A stretch of 64,000 bases of DNA from Carbonactinospora thermoautotrophica (GTDB lineage: Bacteria; Actinomycetota; Actinomycetes; Streptomycetales; Carbonactinosporaceae), in NCBI RefSeq assembly GCF_001543895.1, contig NZ_JYIJ01000017.1:124001-188000 (forward strand), read 5' to 3'. A program made the translations under genes and the position numbers. Below the pieces are notes generated by a model that saw nothing but the letters and a program-made list of their open reading frames with translations, did not search any database and had not been told where the DNA came from. Positions 57,136-64,000 of the stretch are shown one piece after another. Numbering within the stretch: the first letter of the stretch is position 1; every line of letters starts with the position of its first letter.

Positions 57136-59499
57136 TCAGAGCGCGAGCGCGGCCAGGGCGGCGTTGACGATGTGGCCCGGCAACAGGTCGTGCAGCTCGT
57201 ACAGCTCGTGCACCGACCCGGACTGGCCGAACTCGTCCACGCCCAGCGGCACGCAGGGCACGCCGAGCGCCGAGCCGAGCCAAGCCATGGCGTGCGAGGC
57301 CGCGTCGTGCACGGTCACGACCGGGGCGCGGGCTCCGAACAGCTCGTCGAGGATCCCCGGCCGGCGCGGGCGGCGCGCGGCGCGCAGGTCGTCGCGCAGG
57401 CCGCGGCGCCAGGTCGCGTACAACCGGTCGAGCGAGGTGACGTCCACCACGTGCGCGGCGATCCCCTCCTCGGCCAGCTCGGCCGCGGCGGCCAGCACCT
57501 CGGGCAGCACCGCGCCGGACGCGGCCAGGTACACCTCCGGACCGTCGACCGCCGAGGCGTCCACCAGCCGGTACCCGCCGGCCAGCACCTGGCGGCGCAG
57601 CTCGTCCTCGCCCAGCCGCGCCAGGGCCGCCTCGAACGGGGCCTGGTCGATCGGGCGGGTGGTGAGCCGCAGGTAGTACGCCCCGGCCTCCCCGGCGGCG
57701 ATGCCGCGCAGGGCGTCGCAGAACAGCCAGTCGAGCGCGCGCACGTACGCGGGCTCGACGAACGTGACCCCCGGCAGTTCGAGCCCGATCGACGCGGTGA
57801 TGGTGGACTGGTGGGCCCCGCCCTCCGGGGCGAGCGTGACCCCGGACGGGGTACCGGCCACCACGAACCGGGCGCCGGAGTACGCGGCGTAGATGAACGC
57901 GTCCAGGCCCCGGCACACGAACGGGTCGTACACGGTGCCGATCGGCAGCAGCGGCTGGCCGGACAGGTCCCAGGCGAGCCCGAGCTGGCCGAGCAGGCTG
58001 AACAGGTTCATCTCGCTGATCCCCAGCTCGATGTGCTGTCCCCGGGGGCCCGGCTCCCACTTCAGCAGCGAGTCCGGGCAACCGGGCAGCTCGACCGGCG
58101 CGAACACCCCGGTCTTGTTGATGAAGCCCGCGAGGTTGGTCGAGGTGGCCACGTCGGGCGAGGTCGTCACCAGGTACGGGGCGACGCCCGGGTCCCGGGC
58201 CAGGCCGCTGAGCAGCCGGCCGAACGCCTCCTGGGTGGAGACGGGCCGCTTCGGAGAGGACCGCTCGACCTGCACCGGCACGGTGATGTCGAGCCGCGGC
58301 ACCGGGTCGGGACGGCGCAGCACCCGGGCGCGTTCGGCGCACCAGCGCCCGGCGGCGGACTCGGCCGGGAAGGCGTCCCACTCGGTCTCGGGCGTGAGCC
58401 CCAGCGCCGCCCGCAGCTCGGCGATCTGCTCAGGGGTGAGCAGCGCGGCGTGGTTGCGCGGGTTGCCGGCGATCGGCAGACCCCAGCCCTTGATCGTGTA
58501 CGCGAAGACCACGCTGGGCCGGTCGGTGACCGCGTCGCACTCCCGGTACGCCTCGATCATCGACGCCAGGTCGTGGCCGCCCAGGTCCTGGATGAGGGGG
58601 GCCAGGTCGGAGGCGCGCACGTTCTCCAGCGCCTTGGCGACCTCCCGGGGAGCCCCCTCCAGGAAACGATTACGCAGCTCGGGGCCCTGGTACCCGAACA
58701 GGCTCTGGTAGCGCTCGTTCGGCATGTCGTCGATCCAGCGGCGCAGCGCGTCCCCGTACGGCTCGGCGAACTTGGCGCGCAGCCGCCGCCCGTACTTGAC
58801 CTCGACGACGTGCCAGCCGGCCGCCTCGAACTGCCGGCGCAGCTGCGTGATCCGGATGCCGGGCACCACCCGGTCCAGGCTCTGCCGGTTGAAGTCCACC
58901 ACCCACAGCACGGTGCCGAGCCCGGCGCAGACCGGATCGGCGATCGCCTCCCAGACGTTGCCCTCGTCCAGCTCGGCGTCGCCGATCAGCGCGACGAACC
59001 GGGACCTCGGGCGCGGGCCGAAGTGCGCGTCCACGTAGCGGCGGGTGACGGCGGCGAACAGCGGGGCGGTCGCGCCCAGGCCGACCGACCCGGTGGAGAA
59101 GTCCACCCCGTCGGGGTCCTTGGTGCGGCTCGGGTACGACTGCAGGCCGCCGCGGGCGCGCAGCCGGGTCAGGTACGCGCGGTCGAGGTTGCCGAGCAGG
59201 TACTGGATGGCGTGGAACACCGGCGAGGCGTGCGGCTTCACCGACACCCGGTCGCCCGCGTCCAGGTGCGCGAAGTACAGGGCGGTCATCGCGGTGACGA
59301 GCGAGGTCGAGGAGGCCTGGTGGCCCCCGACCTTGACGCCGTCGCCGGTGTCGCGCTCGTGGTTGGCGGCGTCCACCATCCGCACGGCCAGCCAGAGCAC
59401 CCGGCGCTGGATCTCCTCCAGCACGCGCAGGTCGACCGGCAGCCGCTCAGGCGCCCCGGGGGCGCGCGGATGGCCGGACGAGCCGGGCACACTGATCAT
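57136..59499 (-). CDS. AceE/transketolase-like thiamine diphosphate enzyme
   Basis: A 787-residue ThDP enzyme with the homodimeric pyruvate dehydrogenase E1 layout. DGVKVGGHQASSTSLVTAMTALYF, VKPHASPVFHAIQYLLG, the ThDP/Mg motif GDAELDEGNVWEAIADP…VVDFNRQSLDR (GDx…N), and the pyrimidine-binding domain with IELGISEMNLFSLLGQLGLA are visible. It is about 100 residues shorter than typical AceE, and no E2 or E3 genes are adjacent, so it may be a stand-alone ketoacid or sugar-phosphate enzyme. ATG 59499 follows AGGAG; an ATG four codons upstream overlaps that site. Confidence 0.85.
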   Translation of the reverse strand: MISVPGSSGHPRAPGAPERLPVDLRVLEEIQRRVLWLAVRMVDAANHERDTGDGVKVGGHQASSTSLVTAMTALYFAHLDAGDRVSVKPHASPVFHAIQYLLGNLDRAYLTRLRARGGLQSYPSRTKDPDGVDFSTGSVGLGATAPLFAAVTRRYVDAHFGPRPRSRFVALIGDAELDEGNVWEAIADPVCAGLGTVLWVVDFNRQSLDRVVPGIRITQLRRQFEAAGWHVVEVKYGRRLRAKFAEPYGDALRRWIDDMPNERYQSLFGYQGPELRNRFLEGAPREVAKALENVRASDLAPLIQDLGGHDLASMIEAYRECDAVTDRPSVVFAYTIKGWGLPIAGNPRNHAALLTPEQIAELRAALGLTPETEWDAFPAESAAGRWCAERARVLRRPDPVPRLDITVPVQVERSSPKRPVSTQEAFGRLLSGLARDPGVAPYLVTTSPDVATSTNLAGFINKTGVFAPVELPGCPDSLLKWEPGPRGQHIELGISEMNLFSLLGQLGLAWDLSGQPLLPIGTVYDPFVCRGLDAFIYAAYSGARFVVAGTPSGVTLAPEGGAHQSTITASIGLELPGVTFVEPAYVRALDWLFCDALRGIAAGEAGAYYLRLTTRPIDQAPFEAALARLGEDELRRQVLAGGYRLVDASAVDGPEVYLAASGAVLPEVLAAAAELAEEGIAAHVVDVTSLDRLYATWRRGLRDDLRAARRPRRPGILDELFGARAPVVTVHDAASHAMAWLGSALGVPCVPLGVDEFGQSGSVHELYELHDLLPGHIVNAALAALAL

Positions 59500-59653
59500 G
59501 GATCTCCTCATCGTGGCTCGGTTGCGACCGCACGATAACGCCCGGATGACGGCTTAGCGACTTCAAAACCGAAGATTTTCCGAATGGTCCGCAAATTTTT
59601 TGCGGATTATTCGACTTTATGGCGCGCTGGCGAACAATGCGACGCGACGGTCA

Positions 59654-59677
59654 CCCCGGGCCGCGGGCGGCCCGGGG
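59654..59677. terminator. GC hairpin between the AceE-like and helicase genes
   Basis: A perfect 11-bp stem (59654-59664 with 59667-59677), about 30 bases past the helicase stop on the minus strand. No T tract. It is probably the helicase terminator. Confidence 0.45.
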
Positions 59678-59704
59678 CGGCCGGGACCCCCCGGCGCCCG
59701 GGCC

Positions 59705-61489
59705 TCAGTACCGGCCTTCCCGAGCCCAGCGACGGATCGTGTCGATGCGCTTGCGCAGCTCGGCGGCGGTCGCCTGGGCGGTGCGCGGGCCGCCACAGAT
59801 GCGGCGCAGCTCGGCGTGGATGACCCCGTGCGGCTTGCCGGTCTTGTGGTGCCAGGCGGCGACCAGGCTGTTCAACTCCCGGCGCAGCTGGAGCAGCTGC
59901 TGGTGGGTGACCACCGGGCGCTCCTCGGCGGGGAGCCGGGGTTCGGCGAGCAGGTCCTTCTTCAGCCGCTTGCGTTCGGCGGCGAGCTGGCGGGCCTGGC
60001 GCTTCTGGAGCAGCAGCTGCACCTGGTCGGGTTCCAGCAGGCCGGGGATGCCGAGGTAGTCGGCCTCCTCCTCGCTGCCGACCTCGGCCTGCATGCCGAA
60101 CTCGGCGCCGTCGTACAGCACCCGGTCGAAGGTGGCCGCCGACTCCAGCGCCTTGAACTCCTGCCCCGAGTCCGGGTTGTCCTTGCGCTGGTTGGCCCGC
60201 TCCAGCAGGGCGTCCTCGGCGGCCCACAGGTCGTCGCCGGGCCTGGCGGGCTTGCCGAGCACATGGTCGCGTTCCCGCTCCAGCTCGGCGGCGTACTGGA
60301 GCAGGGTCGGGATCGACGGCAGGAACACGTTGGCGACCTCGCCCCGCCGCCGGGCCCGCACGAACCGGCCGACCGCCTGGGCGAAGAACAGGGGCGTGCT
60401 CACGCTGGTCGCGTACACGCCGACGCACAGCCGGGGCACGTCCACGCCCTCGGACACCATGCGGACCGCGACCATCCAGCGGTCGTCGGACTCCTTGAAC
60501 TCCTCGATCCGGGCGCTGGCGTTCGGGTCGTCCGACAGCACGACCGTCGGCGGCCGGCCGGTGACCTCGCGGAGGATCCGCGCGTACGCGCGGGCGTTGG
60601 TCTGGTCGGAGGCGATCACCAGCCCGCCGGCGTCGGGGATGGCGCGCCGGACCTCGGTCAGCCGCCGGTCGGCCGCGCGCAGCACCTGGGGGATCCAGTC
60701 GCCGTGCGGGTCGAGCGCGGTGCGCCACGCCTGGGCGATCGCGTCCTGGGTCATCGGCTCGCCGAGGGTGGCGCTGACCTCGTCCCCGGCCTTGGTGCGC
60801 CAGCGCATCCGACCGGAGTAGGCGAGGAAGATGACCGGCCGGACCACCTGGTCCGCGAGCGCCCGCCCGTACCCGTAGGTGTAGTCGGCGACGCTGCGCG
60901 GGACGCCGTCCGGGCCGGGCGCGTAGGTGATGAACGGGATCGGGTTGTCGTCGGAGCGGAACGGCGTGCCGGTGAGCGCGAGCCGGCGGGTGGCCGGCTC
61001 GAACGCCTCGCGGATCGCCTCCCCCCAGCTCAGGGCGTCGCCCGCGTGGTGGATCTCGTCGAGGATCACCAGCGTGCGACGGTTCTCCACGCGGCGGCGG
61101 TGCAGCATCGGGTGGGCCGCGACACCCGCGTACGTGACCGCGATGCCGGTGTAGTCGCGGGAGGTCGTGCCCTGGGCCCCGCTGAACCTGGGGTCGATCT
61201 TGATGCCGACCCGGTTGGCGGCCTCGGCCCACTGCTGCTTCAGGTGCTCGGTGGGCGCGACGATGGTCACGGCCTGGACGACGCGGGCGTCCAGCAGTTC
61301 CGAGGCGACGCGCAGCGCGAACGTGGTCTTGCCCGCGCCGGGCGTGGCGACCGCGAGGAAATCCCGCGGATGGCGGGCGAGGTAGGTGTCGAGCGCCTCC
61401 TGCTGCCAGGCTCGCAGCTTCTGCGCGGTACCCCACGGAGCGCGCGCGGGGTACGCCGGGGACAGGTGCGACACGGCAGAGGTACTCAC
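59705..61489 (-). CDS. SF2 DEAD/DEAH-box helicase
   Basis: A 594-residue superfamily 2 helicase. LRAWQQEALDTYLARHPRDFLAVATPGAGKTTFALRVASEL contains the Q-like motif and Walker A (about 48-55). LVILDEIHHAGD is motif II, LALTGTPFRSD motif III and VRMVSEGVDVPRLCVGVYAT plus AQAVGRFVRARR motifs V-VI. A C-terminal helical tail of about 150 residues is charged. Actinobacterial homologues are common and act on nucleic acids of unknown identity; the UvrB/RecG-type accessory domains are absent. Confidence 0.92.
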   Translation of the reverse strand: MSTSAVSHLSPAYPARAPWGTAQKLRAWQQEALDTYLARHPRDFLAVATPGAGKTTFALRVASELLDARVVQAVTIVAPTEHLKQQWAEAANRVGIKIDPRFSGAQGTTSRDYTGIAVTYAGVAAHPMLHRRRVENRRTLVILDEIHHAGDALSWGEAIREAFEPATRRLALTGTPFRSDDNPIPFITYAPGPDGVPRSVADYTYGYGRALADQVVRPVIFLAYSGRMRWRTKAGDEVSATLGEPMTQDAIAQAWRTALDPHGDWIPQVLRAADRRLTEVRRAIPDAGGLVIASDQTNARAYARILREVTGRPPTVVLSDDPNASARIEEFKESDDRWMVAVRMVSEGVDVPRLCVGVYATSVSTPLFFAQAVGRFVRARRRGEVANVFLPSIPTLLQYAAELERERDHVLGKPARPGDDLWAAEDALLERANQRKDNPDSGQEFKALESAATFDRVLYDGAEFGMQAEVGSEEEADYLGIPGLLEPDQVQLLLQKRQARQLAAERKRLKKDLLAEPRLPAEERPVVTHQQLLQLRRELNSLVAAWHHKTGKPHGVIHAELRRICGGPRTAQATAAELRKRIDTIRRWAREGRY

Positions 61490-61605
61490 GCGCCTCCTCC
61501 GGCTCGATCGACAACAGCCGCCACGGGAGGCTAACAGGCGGCGCGTGGACGGCGGCGCGGCACTCGCGGCGCAAGTGCCCGGCCGGGTGAACCTACGATG
61601 GGGGC

Positions 61606-62016
61606 GTGCGTCGATCGCTCCTGGACAGCCCCAGCTACCGCCTGATCCGGGCGCTCGGGCAGCACAAGGCCGCGCTGTACGAGGTGCTGCGCCGGCACGG
61701 GCTGCACGTGGGCCAGGAGTTCCTGCTCGCCCAGCTGTGGCGGGAGGACGGCCTGACCATGGGCGAGCTGGCCGCCCGGGCGGGGGTGTCGTCGGCGGCG
61801 GTGACCAAGGTCGCCGGAAGCCTGGAGCGGGCCGGGCTCGTGCGCCGGGAGCGCTCCGCCGAGGACGCCCGTGTGGTCCGGGTGTGGCTGACCGAGGCGG
61901 GGCGGGCGCTGGAGGGTCCGGTGACGGCGGCGTGGTACGAGACGGAGCACCTGCTGCGGGAGCGGGCCGACACGATCCGCGAGGCGCTGACGGCGCTGGC
62001 CGAGCTGGAGAAGTGA
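61606..62016 (+). CDS. MarR-family transcriptional regulator
   Basis: A 136-residue winged-helix regulator: GLHVGQEFLLAQLWREDGLTMGELAARAGVSSAAVTKVAGSLERAGLVRRERSAEDARVVRVWLTEAGR (about 32-100) is the full MarR DNA-binding core with the wing DARVVRVWLT. It lies 74 bases upstream of an SDR gene and most likely regulates it through the palindrome between them. Confidence 0.93.
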   Translation: MRRSLLDSPSYRLIRALGQHKAALYEVLRRHGLHVGQEFLLAQLWREDGLTMGELAARAGVSSAAVTKVAGSLERAGLVRRERSAEDARVVRVWLTEAGRALEGPVTAAWYETEHLLRERADTIREALTALAELEK

Positions 62017-62052
62017 GAAAACCTCTTGACGAGCTGTTTTACGAGTGAAAGA

Positions 62053-62079
62053 TTAACCGGTAAAATATTTACCTGTTAA
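62053..62079. promoter_or_regulatory. Palindromic MarR-type operator
   Basis: TTAACCGGTAAA-ATA-TTTACCTGTTAA, 12-base arms with one mismatch, in a strikingly AT-rich spacer. It touches the AAGGAG (62078-62083) of the SDR gene, so binding would block that gene's promoter. Confidence 0.7.
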
Positions 62080-62090
62080 GGAGATGTCTC

Positions 62091-62855
62091 GTGGACCTGG
62101 GACTCACCGGCAAGCGTGTCCTCGTCACCGGTGGCACCCGCGGCATCGGCCGCGCCACCACGCTCGCCTTCGCCGCCGAGGGCGCCCGGGTGGCGCTCAC
62201 GTACCACTCCTCCGCCGCGGAGGCCACGACGCTGGCCAAGGAGCTGGGCGGCCCCGAACGGGCGCTCGCCGTGCCGTACGACCTCACCGACCTCGCCTCG
62301 GTCGAGGCCGCCGTGCGGACCGTCGAGGCGGAGTGGGGCGGTGTCGACGTCCTGGTGGCCAACGCCGTCCGCTGGGGTACACGCCCGCCGGACCAGCTCC
62401 CGCCGTTCCAGGACATGCCCCTGGAGGAGTGGCTGCCCGTGCTGCGCCGCGGCAACCTGGAGGGCCACATCCGCACCGTCCAGCTCGTCCTCGGCGGCAT
62501 GCGCGAGCGCGGCTGGGACCGGATCGCGCTGATCTCCTCCAACCTCGCCCGCGACGGCATGCCCGGCTCGGAGTTCTACGGCGCCGCCAAGGCCGGCCTG
62601 CTCGGCTTCGCACGCGGCCTCGCCTGGGACGCCAGCCCCGACGGCGTGCTGGTCAACGTGGTCGCCCCCGGCCTCACCCTGACCGAGCGCGCCCGGACCG
62701 CGCTGCCCCGGACGGTCCTGGACCGCGAGGCCGGCTTCACCCCCAGCCGCCGGCTCAGCACCCCCGACGACCTGGCCCACACGATCGTGTTCCTCTGCTC
62801 GGCCGCGAACGGCAACATCACCGGCGAGTACATCAGCGTCGCCGGCGGCCGGTGA
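62091..62855 (+). CDS. Short-chain dehydrogenase/reductase
   Basis: A 254-residue NAD(P)-dependent oxidoreductase of the FabG-like SDR group. VLVTGGTRGIGRATTLAFA (TGxxxGxG), DVLVANAV (in place of NNAG), SSN…FYGAAKAG with the catalytic Tyr/Lys pair YxxxK, and the C-terminal NGNITGEYISVAGG are visible. The GTG at 62091 has AAGGAG seven bases ahead. It is probably repressed by the upstream MarR. Substrate unknown. Confidence 0.92.
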   Translation: MDLGLTGKRVLVTGGTRGIGRATTLAFAAEGARVALTYHSSAAEATTLAKELGGPERALAVPYDLTDLASVEAAVRTVEAEWGGVDVLVANAVRWGTRPPDQLPPFQDMPLEEWLPVLRRGNLEGHIRTVQLVLGGMRERGWDRIALISSNLARDGMPGSEFYGAAKAGLLGFARGLAWDASPDGVLVNVVAPGLTLTERARTALPRTVLDREAGFTPSRRLSTPDDLAHTIVFLCSAANGNITGEYISVAGGR

Positions 62856-62860
62856 GGCGT

Positions 62861-62894
62861 CGCCCGGGCCGCCTCGCCCGAGGCGGCCCGGGCG
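62861..62894 (+). terminator. Strong GC hairpin after the SDR gene
   Basis: A perfect 16-bp stem (62861-62876 with 62879-62894) starting five bases after the SDR stop. It has no T run, but position and stability suit a terminator, possibly in both directions. Confidence 0.65.
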
Positions 62895-62898
62895 GAAA

Positions 62899-63077
62899 TC
62901 AGGGCTTGGCGCGCAGCTCCCCGTCGAGCACGGTCACCGCGTGGCCGGTGAGCGTCACCCGCGCACGGCCACCTCGCCGGTGCGCGCCGACACCTGCACC
63001 CCGACCGTGCTCCGGCCCACGCGCTCCGCCCAGTACGGGCCGAGGACGCAGTGGGCCGAGCCGCCCGACCGTGGCGA
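62899..63077 (-). pseudogene. PhzF-family isomerase, C-terminal remnant with frameshift
   Basis: On the minus strand, SGGSAHCVLGPYWAERVGRSTVGVQVSARTGEVAVRG is followed, after a frame change near 62957, by VTLTGHAVTVLDGELRAKP and a TGA at 62899. Both parts match the C-terminus of PhzF-like proteins (GSAHCALxPYW; RVxLxGxAVTVL). Everything upstream is missing; the toxin gene ends just past the break. It is a relic. Confidence 0.65.
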
Positions 63078-63079
63078 CT

Positions 63080-63379
63080 TCACAGCGGGCCAGGATCGAA
63101 GATCGCGTGCGTGCCGACCCGGCGCCAGATCACGTGCGGAGTGCCAGGCTGCTGTTCTGGGCCGTACTGCCAGGTGGCCCGGCCGTCCGGCGCCCAAGTC
63201 ATCTCGTAGACGCCGGGGGCGCCCTGCACGCGCTTGACGCGCAGGCCGGGGCGGAACCGCCCGGCGGCGAGGTCGGGGATGAACTGATCCCATACGACCT
63301 TCAGGAATCGGGCGCGGTCCTCAGCGGTCAGCTTCTTGAAGTCCCGGTCGAACCGCGGCGTGGTCTCGAACGTCGGCAC
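63080..63379 (-). CDS. RelE/ParE-like toxin of a type II toxin–antitoxin pair
   Basis: A 99-residue protein with the RelE-like fold: an N-terminal FETTPRFDRDFKKLTAEDRARFLKVV, then LRVKRVQGAPGVYEMTWAPDGRATWQYG, HVIWRRVGTHAIFD. It would cleave mRNA or inhibit another target. GTG 63379 lies two bases after the stop of the AbrB-type gene, so antitoxin and toxin are cotranscribed. Confidence 0.8.
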   Translation of the reverse strand: MPTFETTPRFDRDFKKLTAEDRARFLKVVWDQFIPDLAAGRFRPGLRVKRVQGAPGVYEMTWAPDGRATWQYGPEQQPGTPHVIWRRVGTHAIFDPGPL

Positions 63380-63381
63380 GG

Positions 63382-63699
63382 TCAGGCGTCCTGCTCCGCG
63401 TCCGCCTCAGCGTGCAGCTTCTCCAAGTGGTCGAGGAACGCGGCCTCCGTGTCGAAGCGAGTGCCCTGCCCGGCGGCGATCTGCTCGCTGGCCTCCCGCT
63501 CGCCGTCCTGCCACTCAGCCGTCCAGAACCAGCGCTGGTCGGCCGGGACCGAGGTCATGCCACGCAACAGGACCTCGCCCTCCTCGGTGATGGTGAACTC
63601 GACCTCGTCACCCTCGGCGATGTGCAAGGCGTCGCGCACCTCCGGCGGCAGGGTGAGCTGGCCCTTGTGCCGCAGGCGTGCTCTGGCTCTGGTGGTCAT
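63382..63699 (-). CDS. AbrB/MazE-family antitoxin
   Basis: A 105-residue protein. The N-terminal SpoVT/AbrB swapped-hairpin domain is RARLRHKGQLTLPPEVRDALHIAEGDEVEFTITEEGEVLLRG (about 5-47), followed by an acidic C-terminal tail rich in Glu (AAFLDHLEKLHAEADAEQDA) that would mask the toxin. ATG 63699 starts right at the DNA-binding domain. Likely autoregulated together with the toxin. Confidence 0.85.
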   Translation of the reverse strand: MTTRARARLRHKGQLTLPPEVRDALHIAEGDEVEFTITEEGEVLLRGMTSVPADQRWFWTAEWQDGEREASEQIAAGQGTRFDTEAAFLDHLEKLHAEADAEQDA

Positions 63700-63833
63700 G
63701 CCTCCATAGTGAGTCAGAAATTCCAACTTTCGAACTGGACTCGTTAAGTGGTCCACTAGCGGCCTGCGGCAAGCCCTGCACGACGCCTGACCCGCCGGCC
63801 AGGCCCTGCGTGCCGCATTCGATACGGCTGGGT

Positions 63834-64000
63834 TCAGCCAGTAGGCGCCGACGACCCCGCATCATGACGCGGGACCGCCATGCGCGGGGCGAGCGCCGCG
63901 CCGGTCAGGGCGATCGCGATCGTGATCGCGAACACCAGGGAGAACACCCCCGCGTCCTGCCCGGGAGCGGTGTGCAGGGCACTGAACAGGCTGCCGTTCA
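63834..64000 (-). CDS. C-terminal end of a membrane transporter (probably MFS), partial
   Basis: The last 54 residues of a gene running in from beyond the window: NGSLFSALHTAPGQDAGVF, then hydrophobic SLVFAITIAIALTGAALAP and a polar tail MAVPRHDAGSSAPTG. The pattern fits the last helix of a DHA2-type MFS exporter. The rest lies outside the window. 63700-63833 holds no other gene. Confidence 0.5.
   Translation of the reverse strand, partial: NGSLFSALHTAPGQDAGVFSLVFAITIAIALTGAALAPRMAVPRHDAGSSAPTG

Noticed and set aside
57025-59538. 837-codon plus-strand frame opposite the AceE-like gene
   Set aside because: Shadow of the real minus-strand gene; the product is Gly/Arg/Pro/Val-rich without domains.

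Overview
The window is 64 kb of high-GC DNA from a filamentous-type actinobacterium. The evidence is strong GC bias at third codon positions, frequent GTG starts, an HTH/DUF5753–DUF397–HATPase regulatory trio, a CysO/CysM/Mec cysteine pathway and actinobacterial families such as DUF2017, DUF3618 and DUF5999. The gene content cannot fix the genus.

1–13.4 kb: a WhiJ-like regulatory trio; a 54-residue basic protein; a molybdopterin oxidoreductase of the formate dehydrogenase alpha-like (FdhF/YdeP) family with its sulfurtransferase FdhD; an MFS exporter and TetR regulator behind a 40-bp palindrome; a secreted ricin-type lectin; a GroES-like protein; a DUF3618 protein; a four-gene nickel/cobalt ECF transporter (M–PDGLE–Q–O) with a candidate nickel (Nur) box; and a divergent PrxQ/Bcp peroxidase.

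13.5–25.2 kb: an HNH nuclease gene, tRNA-Leu(UAG), then a block colinear with Mycobacterium tuberculosis Rv1330c–Rv1341: pncB (+pncA), clpS, DUF2017, mec, cysO, cysM, an unknown gene where the rhomboid gene sits in M. tuberculosis, murI, an Rv1339-like metallo-beta-lactamase protein, rph and rdgB. CysO carries 11 residues beyond its Gly-Gly.

25.2–38.5 kb: tyrosine/homogentisate breakdown (hmgA, an unknown conserved gene, fahA, and separately hpd with an AsnC-type regulator), murA, a GlcD-like oxidase, a DUF305 lipoprotein, an L,D-transpeptidase, a large beta-helix-like membrane protein and a decayed serine-hydrolase gene.

39.15–52.75 kb: a defective prophage-like element splits a TSUP (TauE/SafE) permease gene. 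Removing it, with one copy of a 7-bp repeat, restores a 233-codon frame. It carries a terminase large subunit, small phage-type genes and a truncated portal. Between terminase and portal sits a complete graspetide (ATP-grasp RiPP) locus: HATPase, DUF5999, TPR regulator, precursor, ATP-grasp ligase and PIMT-like methyltransferase. The precursor gene is cut by an IS630-family element between leader and core. Removing the IS and one TA restores a 99-codon precursor whose stop overlaps the ATP-grasp start. An inverted second copy of the IS, with an identical encoded transposase, truncates the portal and abuts the right end of the element. An IS481-family element lies just upstream of the portal.

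52.9–64 kb: an IclR regulator once upstream of the TSUP gene, modABC with a TOBE/HTH regulator (molybdate supply that could serve the formate dehydrogenase-like enzyme), a stand-alone AceE-like thiamine diphosphate enzyme, an SF2 helicase, a MarR regulator with its palindrome in front of an SDR gene, a PhzF remnant, an AbrB/RelE-like toxin–antitoxin pair and the end of an MFS gene.
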